A stretch of DNA of 33,126 nucleotides from Bacteroidaceae bacterium. Its GTDB lineage: Bacteria > Bacteroidota > Bacteroidia > Bacteroidales > Bacteroidaceae. How positions within the stretch are numbered: the stretch's first letter is position 1; each line of letters begins with the position of its first letter. Shown here piece after piece: positions 7,314 through 15,531 of the stretch. The notes below the pieces were generated by a model. It was not told where the DNA came from, searched no databases, and saw nothing but the letters and a program-made list of their open reading frames with translations. The position numbers were made by a program, and so were the translations under genes. Location of the stretch: NCBI GenBank assembly GCA_017442185.1, contig JAFSAT010000006.1, forward strand, positions 1 through 33,126, read 5' to 3'.

Positions 7314-8678
7314 TTAGAATACAAAACGGTCGAGGTCGTTCCAAAAAGCAAGGACAAACAGCCCGAGGAGCATAATCATGCCCACCATCTGTGCATTTTC
7401 GAGGAACTTGTCGCTGGGTTTCTTGCCTGTGACAACTTCTGCAATCAAGAAGAGTACGTGTCCTCCATCGAGTGCGGGTATTGGCAATATGTTCATAAAG
7501 GCGAGTATAAGAGACAACATCGCTGTCATCAGCCAAAAACGGTGCCAATCCCATACAGGGGGGAACATGCTTCCTATTGTTCCGAACATTCCAACGGATT
7601 TTGCACCCTCTTTGGAGAAGATATATTTAAAGTCGCTGACATATCCTGCCAACACATTGCAACCATAAACAACGCCGGCCGGGATAGCTTGGAAAAAGGT
7701 ATACTCGTGTGTTACAGGAGTGTAGTCGGGCAGGCCGGGCATCACGCCTAACACAAATGTGCTGTCTGCCTTGGCGTTGAGTGTTACAAGGGTGTCGCGG
7801 CACACTGTCACTGTAAAATCTCTTTGGTTGTTCTCTTTCATTTTGTTAAGGGCGGTGGTAAGTCCTTGCCACGATGATACGCTGTAACCGCCAATGTCAA
7901 CCACTCTGTCGCCCTTGACTATTCCTGCCAAGGCTGCTGTACTGCCCGGAGATACACTGTCGAGCACTGCGGGAACACGAAAGTCGATAAAAGGTTCGTC
8001 GTTGCCCATGTGCAAAAGTCCGAAAGTGTCGGGTATTGCAACAGTTGCTTCTTTGCCGTTACGTAATACTGTAACCTCGCTGCCATCGGCGATGGCACGC
8101 AAAAGGTCGGCATTTAAACGGTGCATGTCGACACCATCAACGCGCAATATTATATCGCCGTCCACAAAGCCCAGGCGCTCGGCGTTGTCGTTAAATTCCA
8201 TTCCATATTCGGCTTTTTGTATGTCGTAGTAGCTCTCACCCCATGTGAACAACACCATAGAGTATATGAACAGTGCCAACAAAAAGTTAAACATCACTCC
8301 TCCAACCATGATGAGCAGACGCTGCCATGCCGGCTTTGCACGAAATTCCCAAGGTTGCATAGGTTGTTGCATCTGTGCTGTATCCATAGACTCGTCTATC
8401 ATACCCGAAATTTTACAATAACCGCCCAAAGGAATCCATCCTAATCCATATTCTGTTTCGCTTTTGGTGGGGCGTGTCTTAATAAGTGCTTTGTCGGCCG
8501 GATTGCTGTTCTTGGAGGGTATCATGAAGAGCGACAGCCCCCAATCGAAAAATAGATAGAATTTCTCAACTCTTACTTTGAATATTCTTGCAAAAAGAAA
8601 ATGTCCGAATTCGTGTATCAAAATCAAGAGGCTCAATGCCATTATCAGCTGCAGTGCTCGTATAAGAAATACTTCCAT
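7314..8678 (-). CDS. rseP: RseP-type site-2 zinc metalloprotease
   Basis: An inner-membrane intramembrane protease that typically cleaves anti-sigma factors or remnant signal peptides. The active-site HEFGH (residues 22-26) lies in the first hydrophobic helix. The C-terminal NILPIPALDGGH supplies the third metal ligand, an Asp. Two PDZ-like segments lie between: one around EFNDNAERLGFVDGDIILRVDG and one around DSVSPGSTAALAGIVKGDRVV. Hydrophobic helices follow near VMFNLLALFIYSMVLF and at the C-terminus. At 454 aa it is the normal length. It sits 42 bases after dxr, as in many bacteria. An ECF sigma operon lies elsewhere in the window, but its membrane protein lacks obvious features of an RseP substrate. 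Confidence 0.95.
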   Translation of the reverse strand: MEVFLIRALQLIMALSLLILIHEFGHFLFARIFKVRVEKFYLFFDWGLSLFMIPSKNSNPADKALIKTRPTKSETEYGLGWIPLGGYCKISGMIDESMDTAQMQQPMQPWEFRAKPAWQRLLIMVGGVMFNFLLALFIYSMVLFTWGESYYDIQKAEYGMEFNDNAERLGFVDGDIILRVDGVDMHRLNADLLRAIADGSEVTVLRNGKEATVAIPDTFGLLHMGNDEPFIDFRVPAVLDSVSPGSTAALAGIVKGDRVVDIGGYSVSSWQGLTTALNKMKENNQRDFTVTVCRDTLVTLNAKADSTFVLGVMPGLPDYTPVTHEYTFFQAIPAGVVYGCNVLAGYVSDFKYIFSKEGAKSVGMFGTIGSMFPPVWDWHRFWLMTAMLSLILAFMNILPIPALDGGHVLFLIAEVVTGKKPSDKFLENAQMVGMIMLLGLFVLAFWNDLDRFVF

Positions 8679-8720
8679 ATCTTTTTTTATCTGTTTTTTA
8701 TGAAATTTTTGCTTTCAACG

Positions 8721-9881
8721 TTAAATCCAACTTTGTGCCATCTTGCGCACCTCGGCGTCGGTTGCCAGATAGTCGTCGAGACGGGGCTTTTGGCAGAAGT
8801 TTGCACTCTGCATTGCTCGCTCTATCAGGCGGCTCATGTCGGTGAATTTTATTCGGTCGGCAAGGAACGCTGCAACACCCACTTCGTTGGCGGCATTCAC
8901 CACACACGGCATATTGCCACCCATTGCAAGCGCATCGTATGCGAAACGCAGATTGGGGAATATGTCAAGATTGGGCTTCTCAAATGTCAGTTCTCCAAGT
9001 GTGTTAAAGTCGAGGCGGGGAAACGATGATGAAAGGCGTGTGGGGTAGGATAGTGCATACATTATGGGCAGGCGCATGTCGGGAGTGCCCAACTGTGCTT
9101 TGACAGCGCCGTCGGCAAACTGTATCATGGAGTGTATTACCGATTGCGGATGTACCACTACCTCAATATCTTTGGCCTCGACGCCAAACAGCCATTTTGC
9201 TTCCATTACCTCGAATCCTTTGTTCATCATGGTTGCAGAGTCTATGGTGATTTTTGCTCCCATGCTCCAATTGGGGTGGCGCAGTGCCTGTTCTTTTGTA
9301 ACAGCTTCCAGCTCTTTTGCCGTAAATGTGCGGAAAGGGCCACCCGAGGCTGTCAGGATAAGTTTTTCTATTTTGTTGCCACTCTCGCCTGCCAAACACT
9401 GAAATATGGCAGAATGTTCAGAGTCGACGGGTAATATCGGCACTTTATTCTCTATGGCCAGATGTGTAATAAGTTCTCCTGCCACAACCATGGTCTCTTT
9501 GTTTGCAAGAGCAATGGCTTTGCCTGCCTTTATTGCCTCTATCGTAGGGCGCAGTCCCGAGAATCCTACCATTGCTGTCACTACAATGTCGATAGGCTCT
9601 GCCTGCACAATCTGGCAGATTGACTCGTAGCCTGCATACACTTTTACCGGCAGGTTGGCGAGTGCTTCTTTCAGTGTCTCGTATTTTGTTTCGTCGGCTA
9701 TGACAACTGCTTCGGGTTTGAATTTGCGTGCTTGTGCTATCAGCTCTTCGACACGTGTGTTTGCTGTGATTGCGTATACTTCAAAGCACTCGGGGTGCTC
9801 TTCGACAACCTGAAGTGTTTGTGTTCCAATGGAGCCTGTCGAGCCTAATATTGCTATTTGTCTTTTTTTGTCTGTCTTCAT
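8721..9881 (-). CDS. dxr: 1-deoxy-D-xylulose 5-phosphate reductoisomerase
   Basis: Dxr converts DXP to 2-C-methyl-D-erythritol 4-phosphate with NADPH, the second step of the MEP isoprenoid pathway, in the cytosol. The NADPH-binding GSTGSIG lies near residues 13-19. The signatures ALANKETMVVAGE, PVDSEHSAIFQCL and SATMMNKGFEVMEAKWLFG, plus VHPQSVIHSMIQF, contain the metal ligands (D/E/E) and the substrate-phosphate loop. At 386 aa it is full length. It sits between the M23-like gene (21 bases away) and rseP, the arrangement usual in Bacteroidales. Confidence 0.97.
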   Translation of the reverse strand: MKTDKKRQIAILGSTGSIGTQTLQVVEEHPECFEVYAITANTRVEELIAQARKFKPEAVVIADETKYETLKEALANLPVKVYAGYESICQIVQAEPIDIVVTAMVGFSGLRPTIEAIKAGKAIALANKETMVVAGELITHLAIENKVPILPVDSEHSAIFQCLAGESGNKIEKLILTASGGPFRTFTAKELEAVTKEQALRHPNWSMGAKITIDSATMMNKGFEVMEAKWLFGVEAKDIEVVVHPQSVIHSMIQFADGAVKAQLGTPDMRLPIMYALSYPTRLSSSFPRLDFNTLGELTFEKPNLDIFPNLRFAYDALAMGGNMPCVVNAANEVGVAAFLADRIKFTDMSRLIERAMQSANFCQKPRLDDYLATDAEVRKMAQSWI

Positions 9882-9902
9882 TATTGTTATATATGTGTTA
9901 CA

Positions 9903-10787
9903 TTAGAATGCGATGTATTTGTTTGGGTCGAGTGGCGAACCTCTGTGCCACAGCTCAAGATGGAGGTAGGGCTTTAATGGGTTCTCTATATTCTCTTCGC
10001 TGCCATAGCCAAGGGTGGCAATCACCTCTCCGGCAACAACTTTGTCTCCAACTTTTTTTAGCAGATTGTAGCAGTTTCGGTATACGGATATTAAATCCTC
10101 GTTGTGTTGCAGCACAAGCATATATCCGTCGTTGGCTGTGTAGTCGCTCATAATCACGGTGCCATCCCAAATTGCAAGTACACTTTCATTGGGGTTCTCG
10201 GCTATATCCACGCCGTAGTGTCCGTTTTTGGGGTCGAAGCCTTTTATGAGCAAACCTCGCGTTGGGCGGTAGAAATTGATGCCTTGAAGCGAGCCTACGC
10301 TTGTGGCTTGTGATGTGAGACTGTATTTCTCGGTCTGTTCAAATTCCTCGGCAAATTCTTGCTCCAGAGGGGTTATGTCTATCGGGTATTTTCCCATTTG
10401 TGGCAATGTGTCGGCAACTATTGTTGTATCTGCAACCTCTATCTTTCCCTCCATTATGGCTTTTATATTGCCAAGGTAGCGTTCTTGCTTGCCTACCTCC
10501 TCTTTGAGGGAGTCTATCGTGAGTGCATAATTCACAAGGCGCTCACGTGTGCGCTCACTCACATATCCCGGAAGGTATTCGGCCACGGGTGTGAAAGCAA
10601 ATATCAGATATACAGTGCTTGCCACCAGTAGCAGCGAAAAAAACAGTGATATTATTACCCAAAAGGGTGAGACGTAGAAGCCCAATACATTGTCTAACTT
10701 ATTCTCGTTGTGTATGGTGAGGCGATATTTTCGCATCATTCGTTGTTTCAGGCCTTTGTTCTCTTTTCTCTCTCTCTTATTCTCCAT
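9903..10787 (-). CDS. Membrane-anchored M23/LytM-fold protein, catalytically degenerate
   Basis: A 294-aa protein with a basic cytosolic N-terminus, one membrane helix (about 43-66), a helical, coiled-coil-like stretch (about 75-115) and a C-terminal LytM/M23 domain (about 165-294). The domain keeps HYGVD (H190, D194) and H276 in PYLHLE, which correspond to the three zinc ligands. Compared with LytM, the catalytic His of the HxH motif is Tyr (Y274), and the His expected in the YxH segment is Asn (N238, VYRNC). This resembles degenerate LytM activators such as EnvC or NlpD rather than active endopeptidases, though those usually lose zinc ligands as well. It probably acts in the periplasm on division or cell-wall enzymes. 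It is co-directional with rimM and dxr at gaps of about 20 bases. Confidence 0.88.
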   Translation of the reverse strand: MENKRERKENKGLKQRMMRKYRLTIHNENKLDNVLGFYVSPFWVIISLFFSLLLVASTVYLIFAFTPVAEYLPGYVSERTRERLVNYALTIDSLKEEVGKQERYLGNIKAIMEGKIEVADTTIVADTLPQMGKYPIDITPLEQEFAEEFEQTEKYSLTSQATSVGSLQGINFYRPTRGLLIKGFDPKNGHYGVDIAENPNESVLAIWDGTVIMSDYTANDGYMLVLQHNEDLISVYRNCYNLLKKVGDKVVAGEVIATLGYGSEENIENPLKPYLHLELWHRGSPLDPNKYIAF

Positions 10788-10805
10788 AATTGCATTATGT
10801 TTCTT

Positions 10806-11315
10806 TTATAGTGAAACAAGTCCTTGTGGCAGCTCAAATGTGATAGAGCGTTTCTTGGTGTCTATATTCAATATGAAATCTTCTATGGCCGGGACGAGCA
10901 GCTCTTTCCCATCTTTCTCTATCACGAACAGGGTGTTCAGCGTAGTATCATCAATATCTGTGATTTTGCCAAGATTGCCCATTGTCGTATCTATGGCTGT
11001 GAATCCTCGAAAGTAGTTCCATGAGTAGTTTTCGCTCCTTTCGACCCATTCGCGCGGTATGTATGCCTCGTGGTTGGTGAGTATGCGCACCTGTTCGGCG
11101 CTCTCCATGCGCTCTATCTTTACAATGAGTGTGTCATTGTTTTTCTGTTTTGTGTATTCGAAAAAGAATGGGACTAATATTCCGTCAATATCGGCTGCCA
11201 CAAAATCGCACTCTTCGCCAAGTGTCATGCTGTCACTCTGAAGGCCTATCTCGCCACGTGTGCCGTGGGGCTTCAGGAATTTTCCGAAATATATAAAATC
11301 TTCTTTTTTGAGCAT
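10806..11315 (-). CDS. rimM: 16S rRNA processing protein RimM
   Basis: RimM assists 30S subunit maturation, binding ribosomal protein S19 and the 16S 3' head region. The N-terminal half has the family opening IYFGKFLKPHGTRGEIGL. The C-terminal PRC-barrel half reads FRGFTAIDTTMGNLGKITDIDDTTLNTLF and LLVPAIEDFILNIDTKKRSI. It has 169 residues, the usual length. In many bacteria rimM neighbours trmD and rpsP; here it sits between murA and the M23-like gene, which I recognise as a Bacteroidales arrangement. Confidence 0.95.
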   Translation of the reverse strand: MLKKEDFIYFGKFLKPHGTRGEIGLQSDSMTLGEECDFVAADIDGILVPFFFEYTKQKNNDTLIVKIERMESAEQVRILTNHEAYIPREWVERSENYSWNYFRGFTAIDTTMGNLGKITDIDDTTLNTLFVIEKDGKELLVPAIEDFILNIDTKKRSITFELPQGLVSL

Positions 11316-11329
11316 CTTGTATTCTGTTT

Positions 11330-12634
11330 TTATGAACGTGTGATTCCGGCTCCCAGATTATTAAGGCGCTGCTCAAGATTTTGGTAGCCTCGGTCGATTT
11401 GTTCGATGTTGTCGATACGGCTTTTTCCGTCGGCGCTCATTGCTGCAATGAGCATTGCTATTCCTGCACGAATATCGGGTGAGCTCATCGAGCGTGGTTT
11501 GAGGGTGAATCGGTGATCGTGCCCTATGACCACTGCACGATGTGGGTCGCACAGAAGTATCTGCGCTCCCATGTCTATCAGTTTGTCTACAAAGAACAGG
11601 CGGCTTTCAAACATCTTTTGATGTATCAATACGCTGCCTTTTGCCTGTATGGCTGTTACGAGCAGCACGCTCAAAAGGTCGGGGGTCAGCCCCGGCCATG
11701 GTGCATCGCTCAGTGTCATTATTGAGCCGTCGAGGAACGACTCTATTTCGTAGTGTTCCTGTGAGGGTATATAGATATCGTCGCCTCTCTGTTCAAGGTA
11801 TATGCCCAAACGTCGGAAACTGTCGGGTATTACACCTAAATTTTCAAATGAGACATCTTTTATCGTTATTTCGCTGCTTGTCATTGCTGCCATTCCAATG
11901 AAACTGCCAACCTCTATCATGTCGGGAAGGGCGCGATGAGTGCATCCGCCCAATGTTTTTACGCCCTCTATTGTGAGCAGATTGCTTGCTATGCCTGATA
12001 TTCTGGCACCCATTCTGTTCAGCATTTTGCACAGTTGTTGAATGTATGGCTCACATGCGGCATTGTATATCACCGTAGTTCCTTCGGCGAGCACTGCTGC
12101 CATTATTATGTTTGCGGTACCTGTAACTGAGGCTTCGTCGAGCAGCATGTGGCAGCCTTTCAGCTTCTTGGCTTTTACGATGTATGTCCCCATCTCCTCG
12201 TCGAAGCTGAAGTCGGCGCCCAACTTCTTAAGGCCTATAAGGTGGGTGTCTATTCGGCGGCGTCCTATCTTGTCGCCTCCCGGACGCGACATCGCGGCCT
12301 TTCCGAAGCGTGCCAACAATGGGCCTGTGAACATTACCGAACCGCGCAATTTTGCGCATCCGTCTATGTATTCGTTACTTTCGAGATAGTCGAGGTTTAT
12401 GTTTTTTGCCTGGAATGTGTAGTTGCCCACTCCGTTTCTCGACACTGTTACTCCCATGTTTATCAACTGTTGTATCAGATTGTTAACGTCGGCAATGTCG
12501 GGTATATTCTCTATGGTGACTTCTTCCTCTGTCAGCAGGGTTGCACAAACTATCTGAAGTACCTCGTTCTTGGCACCTTGCGGTGTTATTTGCCCGTTAA
12601 GTCTGCGTCCTCCCTCTATTATGAATGATGCCAT
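11330..12634 (-). CDS. murA: UDP-N-acetylglucosamine 1-carboxyvinyltransferase
   Basis: MurA transfers enolpyruvate from PEP to UDP-GlcNAc, the first committed step of peptidoglycan synthesis, in the cytosol. Family landmarks are KNEVLQIVCATLLTEE (Lys22 and Asn23), LARFGKAAMSRPGG, RRRIDTHLIGLKKLGA, TANIIMAAVLAEGTT and IDRGYQNLEQRLNNLGA. The active-site loop reads RPGGDKIG, so the catalytic Cys of E. coli MurA (Cys115) is Asp121 here; the codon at 12274-12272 is GAC. Cys-to-Asp enzymes are active but not alkylated by fosfomycin. At 434 aa it is slightly longer than E. coli MurA (419 aa). It lies between DUF4290 and rimM with gaps of 32 and 14 bases. Confidence 0.96.
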   Translation of the reverse strand: MASFIIEGGRRLNGQITPQGAKNEVLQIVCATLLTEEEVTIENIPDIADVNNLIQQLINMGVTVSRNGVGNYTFQAKNINLDYLESNEYIDGCAKLRGSVMFTGPLLARFGKAAMSRPGGDKIGRRRIDTHLIGLKKLGADFSFDEEMGTYIVKAKKLKGCHMLLDEASVTGTANIIMAAVLAEGTTVIYNAACEPYIQQLCKMLNRMGARISGIASNLLTIEGVKTLGGCTHRALPDMIEVGSFIGMAAMTSSEITIKDVSFENLGVIPDSFRRLGIYLEQRGDDIYIPSQEHYEIESFLDGSIMTLSDAPWPGLTPDLLSVLLVTAIQAKGSVLIHQKMFESRLFFVDKLIDMGAQILLCDPHRAVVIGHDHRFTLKPRSMSSPDIRAGIAMLIAAMSADGKSRIDNIEQIDRGYQNLEQRLNNLGAGITRS

Positions 12635-12666
12635 TTTTTACGTCTTAAAGTGTTGTGTTTCTGCTG

Positions 12667-13278
12667 TTAGAACTTCTTTTTAAAAACTTTCTTGCGCTTT
12701 TGGTGATTTTTGGATGCTTCGTTTTTGTTTTGATGGGTGGTCAGATGTATATCTCCTTCGGAGATGTTTATCTTTCCTTCCGAGAAGTAGCGCAGGTCTT
12801 CGAATATTCGTTTATCTTCCACTCCGTCTTTGTTCCATGCTATATAGTTTTTTTTCATTTGTATAAGAAGCAGCTCGACAAAGGCGTCGCGCTCTTCGCC
12901 CTCCTCCATTGTGCAGGCATGGGCTATCATCTTCTCTACAATGCGTCCGTAGTGGCGGTTCTTTATCTCCCCTGATTGGTAGGGGATTCTCTGCGGCGGC
13001 TCGGTGAAGGTCTCTTTCTTTATAACTTCGACAGGGTAGTCTATGTCGAGCATAAAATCGGACATTATGGCTATATGATCCCATAGTTTGCGTTTGTAGT
13101 CGGGAAGTTCGTTCCGCATGTTGGGGAACATGCTTCCCATGATGTTCACTATTGTCTCGGCGCAGCGTTGACGCTCTTCGCGATTCTCAATGGTGAGTGC
13201 GTGGTCTACCATTTTCTGAACCGAGCGGCCGTATTCGGGCAGGGGGAGCCTCTTTTGTTTGGTATTGTATTCCATCAT
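12667..13278 (-). CDS. DUF4290-family protein
   Basis: A 203-aa cytosolic protein of unknown function. The opening MEYNTKQKRLPLPEYGRSVQ and the following KMVDHALTIENREERQRCAETI match the Bacteroidetes DUF4290 family. A similar KMIAHACTMEEGEERDAFVELL segment near residue 115 suggests an internal duplication of a helical unit. The C-terminal 25 residues are strongly basic (KNHQKRKKVFKKKF), which could mean RNA or ribosome contact; this is inference. Two start codons are in tandem (ATG ATG) and either may be used. It sits between tsaB and murA with 32-base gaps. Confidence 0.88.
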   Translation of the reverse strand: MMEYNTKQKRLPLPEYGRSVQKMVDHALTIENREERQRCAETIVNIMGSMFPNMRNELPDYKRKLWDHIAIMSDFMLDIDYPVEVIKKETFTEPPQRIPYQSGEIKNRHYGRIVEKMIAHACTMEEGEERDAFVELLLIQMKKNYIAWNKDGVEDKRIFEDLRYFSEGKINISEGDIHLTTHQNKNEASKNHQKRKKVFKKKF

Positions 13279-13310
13279 GATACTATGGTGTTTCTTTGAT
13301 TTTTCTTTTC

Positions 13311-14003
13311 TTAAAGCAGTTTCTTGGGCTTGGTGGCCACAAAGTCTTTCAGATAGAATGGTTCGAAATAGGCAATATCTTCGAAGCGTTCATCGAGCCA
13401 TGCGCGTTCTGCAAGAGGCATCATCCAACGGGCTTTTGGTGAGTGGTATTCATCAAGAAAGTGTGCGCCGGGATGCTGTATGAGTGTTTTGCATTTTGGG
13501 GCGCCGTTTCCGAAGAAATATACAGGGTGTTTGTCCAATATCTCGGCAAAACTGTCTGCATCTACTATTACTGCGCTTGTGGGTCGCACGGCGTTGAGAG
13601 CGCGGTCGTACACTGTGGCGTATACCTCGCTGCGACGTGCGTCTATCATAGGGCACAGCAATGCTTCGTCGGGGATGTCGTCGCGGAAAAGGACGGGAAC
13701 GCTCATTATGGCTGTGGTTGGCAAGGCTATGAGTGGCAGATTGCGTCCGTAGCATACTCCTTTTGCCGTGGACGATGCAATGCGCAGGCTTGTGTAGGAG
13801 CCGGGGCCGCAACTTAGTGCTACTGCCTCTATCGTGCGTCCGCGGTCGTCGGCGTATGCTATGGCCTCTTCCACAAATGGGGCAAGCACTGTTGCATGGG
13901 AACGCTCTTCGCTGTTGTTTCTCTCAAAGAAAATCTCGCCGTCCTCGCTCAGTGCCACCGAACAGGCACCCGACGAGGCTTCTATATTTAATATAACCGC
14001 CAT
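13311..14003 (-). CDS. tsaB: tRNA threonylcarbamoyladenosine factor TsaB
   Basis: TsaB is the non-catalytic partner of TsaD (with TsaE) that makes t6A37 in ANN-decoding tRNAs. The N-terminus MAVILNIEASSGACSVAL and the segment SHATVLAPFVEEAI...ALSCGPGSYTSLRI match the ASKHA-fold TsaB family. CGPGSYTSLRI is the diagnostic motif (usually GPGSFTGLRI). At 230 aa it is the expected length. It is the first gene of the minus-strand run, so the promoter for the whole cluster should lie at 14004-14213. TAnnTTTG-like boxes reading leftward are TATTTTTG at 14076-14069 and TAATTTTG at 14085-14078. Neither has a good -33 element. Confidence 0.95.
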   Translation of the reverse strand: MAVILNIEASSGACSVALSEDGEIFFERNNSEERSHATVLAPFVEEAIAYADDRGRTIEAVALSCGPGSYTSLRIASSTAKGVCYGRNLPLIALPTTAIMSVPVLFRDDIPDEALLCPMIDARRSEVYATVYDRALNAVRPTSAVIVDADSFAEILDKHPVYFFGNGAPKCKTLIQHPGAHFLDEYHSPKARWMMPLAERAWLDERFEDIAYFEPFYLKDFVATKPKKLL

Positions 14004-14213
14004 CTTTTATATCTTGTTGTTATTGTTTGGTATGAGACATGCGTGTGTGCACATTTACTCATATTCTGCAAAAATAACAAAATTACGGCAACGATTCTAA
14101 TAAATAATGTTTTTTAATATTGTCTTTGACTTAAATTCTGCCTGTTGCATCACCAAACACTCTGTATTATTCTCTTGTGACTTTATTCTTGTGTTTGATG
14201 TTTATATATGCAA
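14004..14213. other. Intergenic region between tsaB and the TPR gene
   Basis: This 210-base AT-rich stretch separates the conserved tsaB cluster from the TIR/TPR insert. I see only the two possible leftward -7 boxes described under tsaB, no clear hairpin and no small gene. It is probably the left junction of the inserted TIR module. Confidence 0.5.
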
Positions 14214-15530
14214 TCAGTTAGCGACTTGATAATCGGTAAAATCATGTAATAGCAATTCGTACAAAGCAGTAGGTACTACTACATGTTCAATCATTACTCC
14301 CAACTTGTCTGTCGTAATATTTAGTGTGTCTGTTTTATAATCATCAGATAACAGTATTATACGTTTTGTTTTTCCTTTATATTTGTATATACTGTCCGAC
14401 AAGAATGGTGTTCTTTGTGAGAATTCCCAATCATTACAGCGAAGTAATATACGTGAGTCTGTAATACCCTCTTTAATAAAAGAAGATTCCGTGGATAAGG
14501 CTGTTGTAGGTGTAAGTTTTACAAGAAATGTTAATCCCTCTTTTTGAAAAGATTTAAAATCATCATATGTTATACTGCTTTTTGCGTCAGGCTCATCTAT
14601 TGACATATATGCGTCAATAAGGAATTTGGGGAATTTCTCACTTGTTGTATGATTATTTTTTAAGATATTTTTCATTATTTGTTTTGTTTCCTGATAACCA
14701 AATACATGGTCATATTCTATAAGAAAAAATGTAGTGAAATTCCATTTCATACGATAAATATCCTCTATCAGAGTATTTGTATTTATGGCAGTTGTCCACA
14801 ATCCCAAATGCATTCTTTGCATAATGTCTGTTTTTTCAGCCTCGAACATCCCATAACTTTTAGGATGTTCTATCTTATAGTTTATATATGATTGGGCTAC
14901 ATCGTCTATTTGAGGGTTTAACAAGAAAAATCTTTCTTTATTTTTCAATCGTTCTATGGAGTCACTAATCATATAAGATTCATATCCCAATGCAACCATA
15001 TTACATACATAATCTAAAAAATAGTCATAATAGATTTTCAATTGTTCTTCTCCTGAGCCTGAATCTAAAAAATAATTCCATAAACTTTTAATTATGCCGG
15101 GTTCCTCGAATACTTTATTCTCTTTTAAAACTAATTCAAATTTTTCAATAGCTTTATCAGTTTTTCCTTCTTTTCCGTATAATATAGCTCGATGAATATC
15201 TGTATACTTAGAACTTTCAAATTCATCTATAAATTCATCTAAATGGCTGTGTGCTTTAGAATAGTTGCCCATCTGTTCATATAGTGCAATAATTCCGCTT
15301 CTTGCTCTTCGTCTTTCGTTTTTTGAAGTTGCGTTCTTGTAGGCTTCTTTGAATATCTCAAGAGCTTTTTCTGAATTTGGCTCCTGTGATACTTGAATCA
15401 TTAATTCATGGTACCGTTGTGATTTAGCATTTTCTATACTGTCTGAATACCTGATTAAAATAACAATAACAGCAAATATGATGATAAGAAAAAGGCAACC
15501 ATAATTATGCTTTTTGTCTGGATTTTTCAT
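14214..15530 (-). CDS. Membrane-anchored TPR-like protein, partner of the TIR protein
   Basis: A 438-aa protein with a short cytosolic N-terminus, one membrane helix (about 11-27, CLFLIIIFAVIVILIRY) and a helical repeat region (about 30-150) with TPR character: EKALEIFKEAYKNA, IALYEQMGNYSKAHSHLDEF, ILYGKEGKTDKAIEKFELVL. The C-terminal third (from about residue 330) is a mixed domain with ITDSRILLRCNDWEF and KTKRIILLSDDY. It is weakly reminiscent of a PDZ-like fold but I do not recognise it. The start follows the TIR stop by one base (TAACATG), indicating translational coupling. The gene is visibly AT-rich against the tsaB cluster. It may be a sensor or scaffold for the TIR protein; this is inference from pairing and topology. 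Confidence 0.8.
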   Translation of the reverse strand: MKNPDKKHNYGCLFLIIIFAVIVILIRYSDSIENAKSQRYHELMIQVSQEPNSEKALEIFKEAYKNATSKNERRRARSGIIALYEQMGNYSKAHSHLDEFIDEFESSKYTDIHRAILYGKEGKTDKAIEKFELVLKENKVFEEPGIIKSLWNYFLDSGSGEEQLKIYYDYFLDYVCNMVALGYESYMISDSIERLKNKERFFLLNPQIDDVAQSYINYKIEHPKSYGMFEAEKTDIMQRMHLGLWTTAINTNTLIEDIYRMKWNFTTFFLIEYDHVFGYQETKQIMKNILKNNHTTSEKFPKFLIDAYMSIDEPDAKSSITYDDFKSFQKEGLTFLVKLTPTTALSTESSFIKEGITDSRILLRCNDWEFSQRTPFLSDSIYKYKGKTKRIILLSDDYKTDTLNITTDKLGVMIEHVVVPTALYELLLHDFTDYQVAN

Positions 15531-15531
15531 G

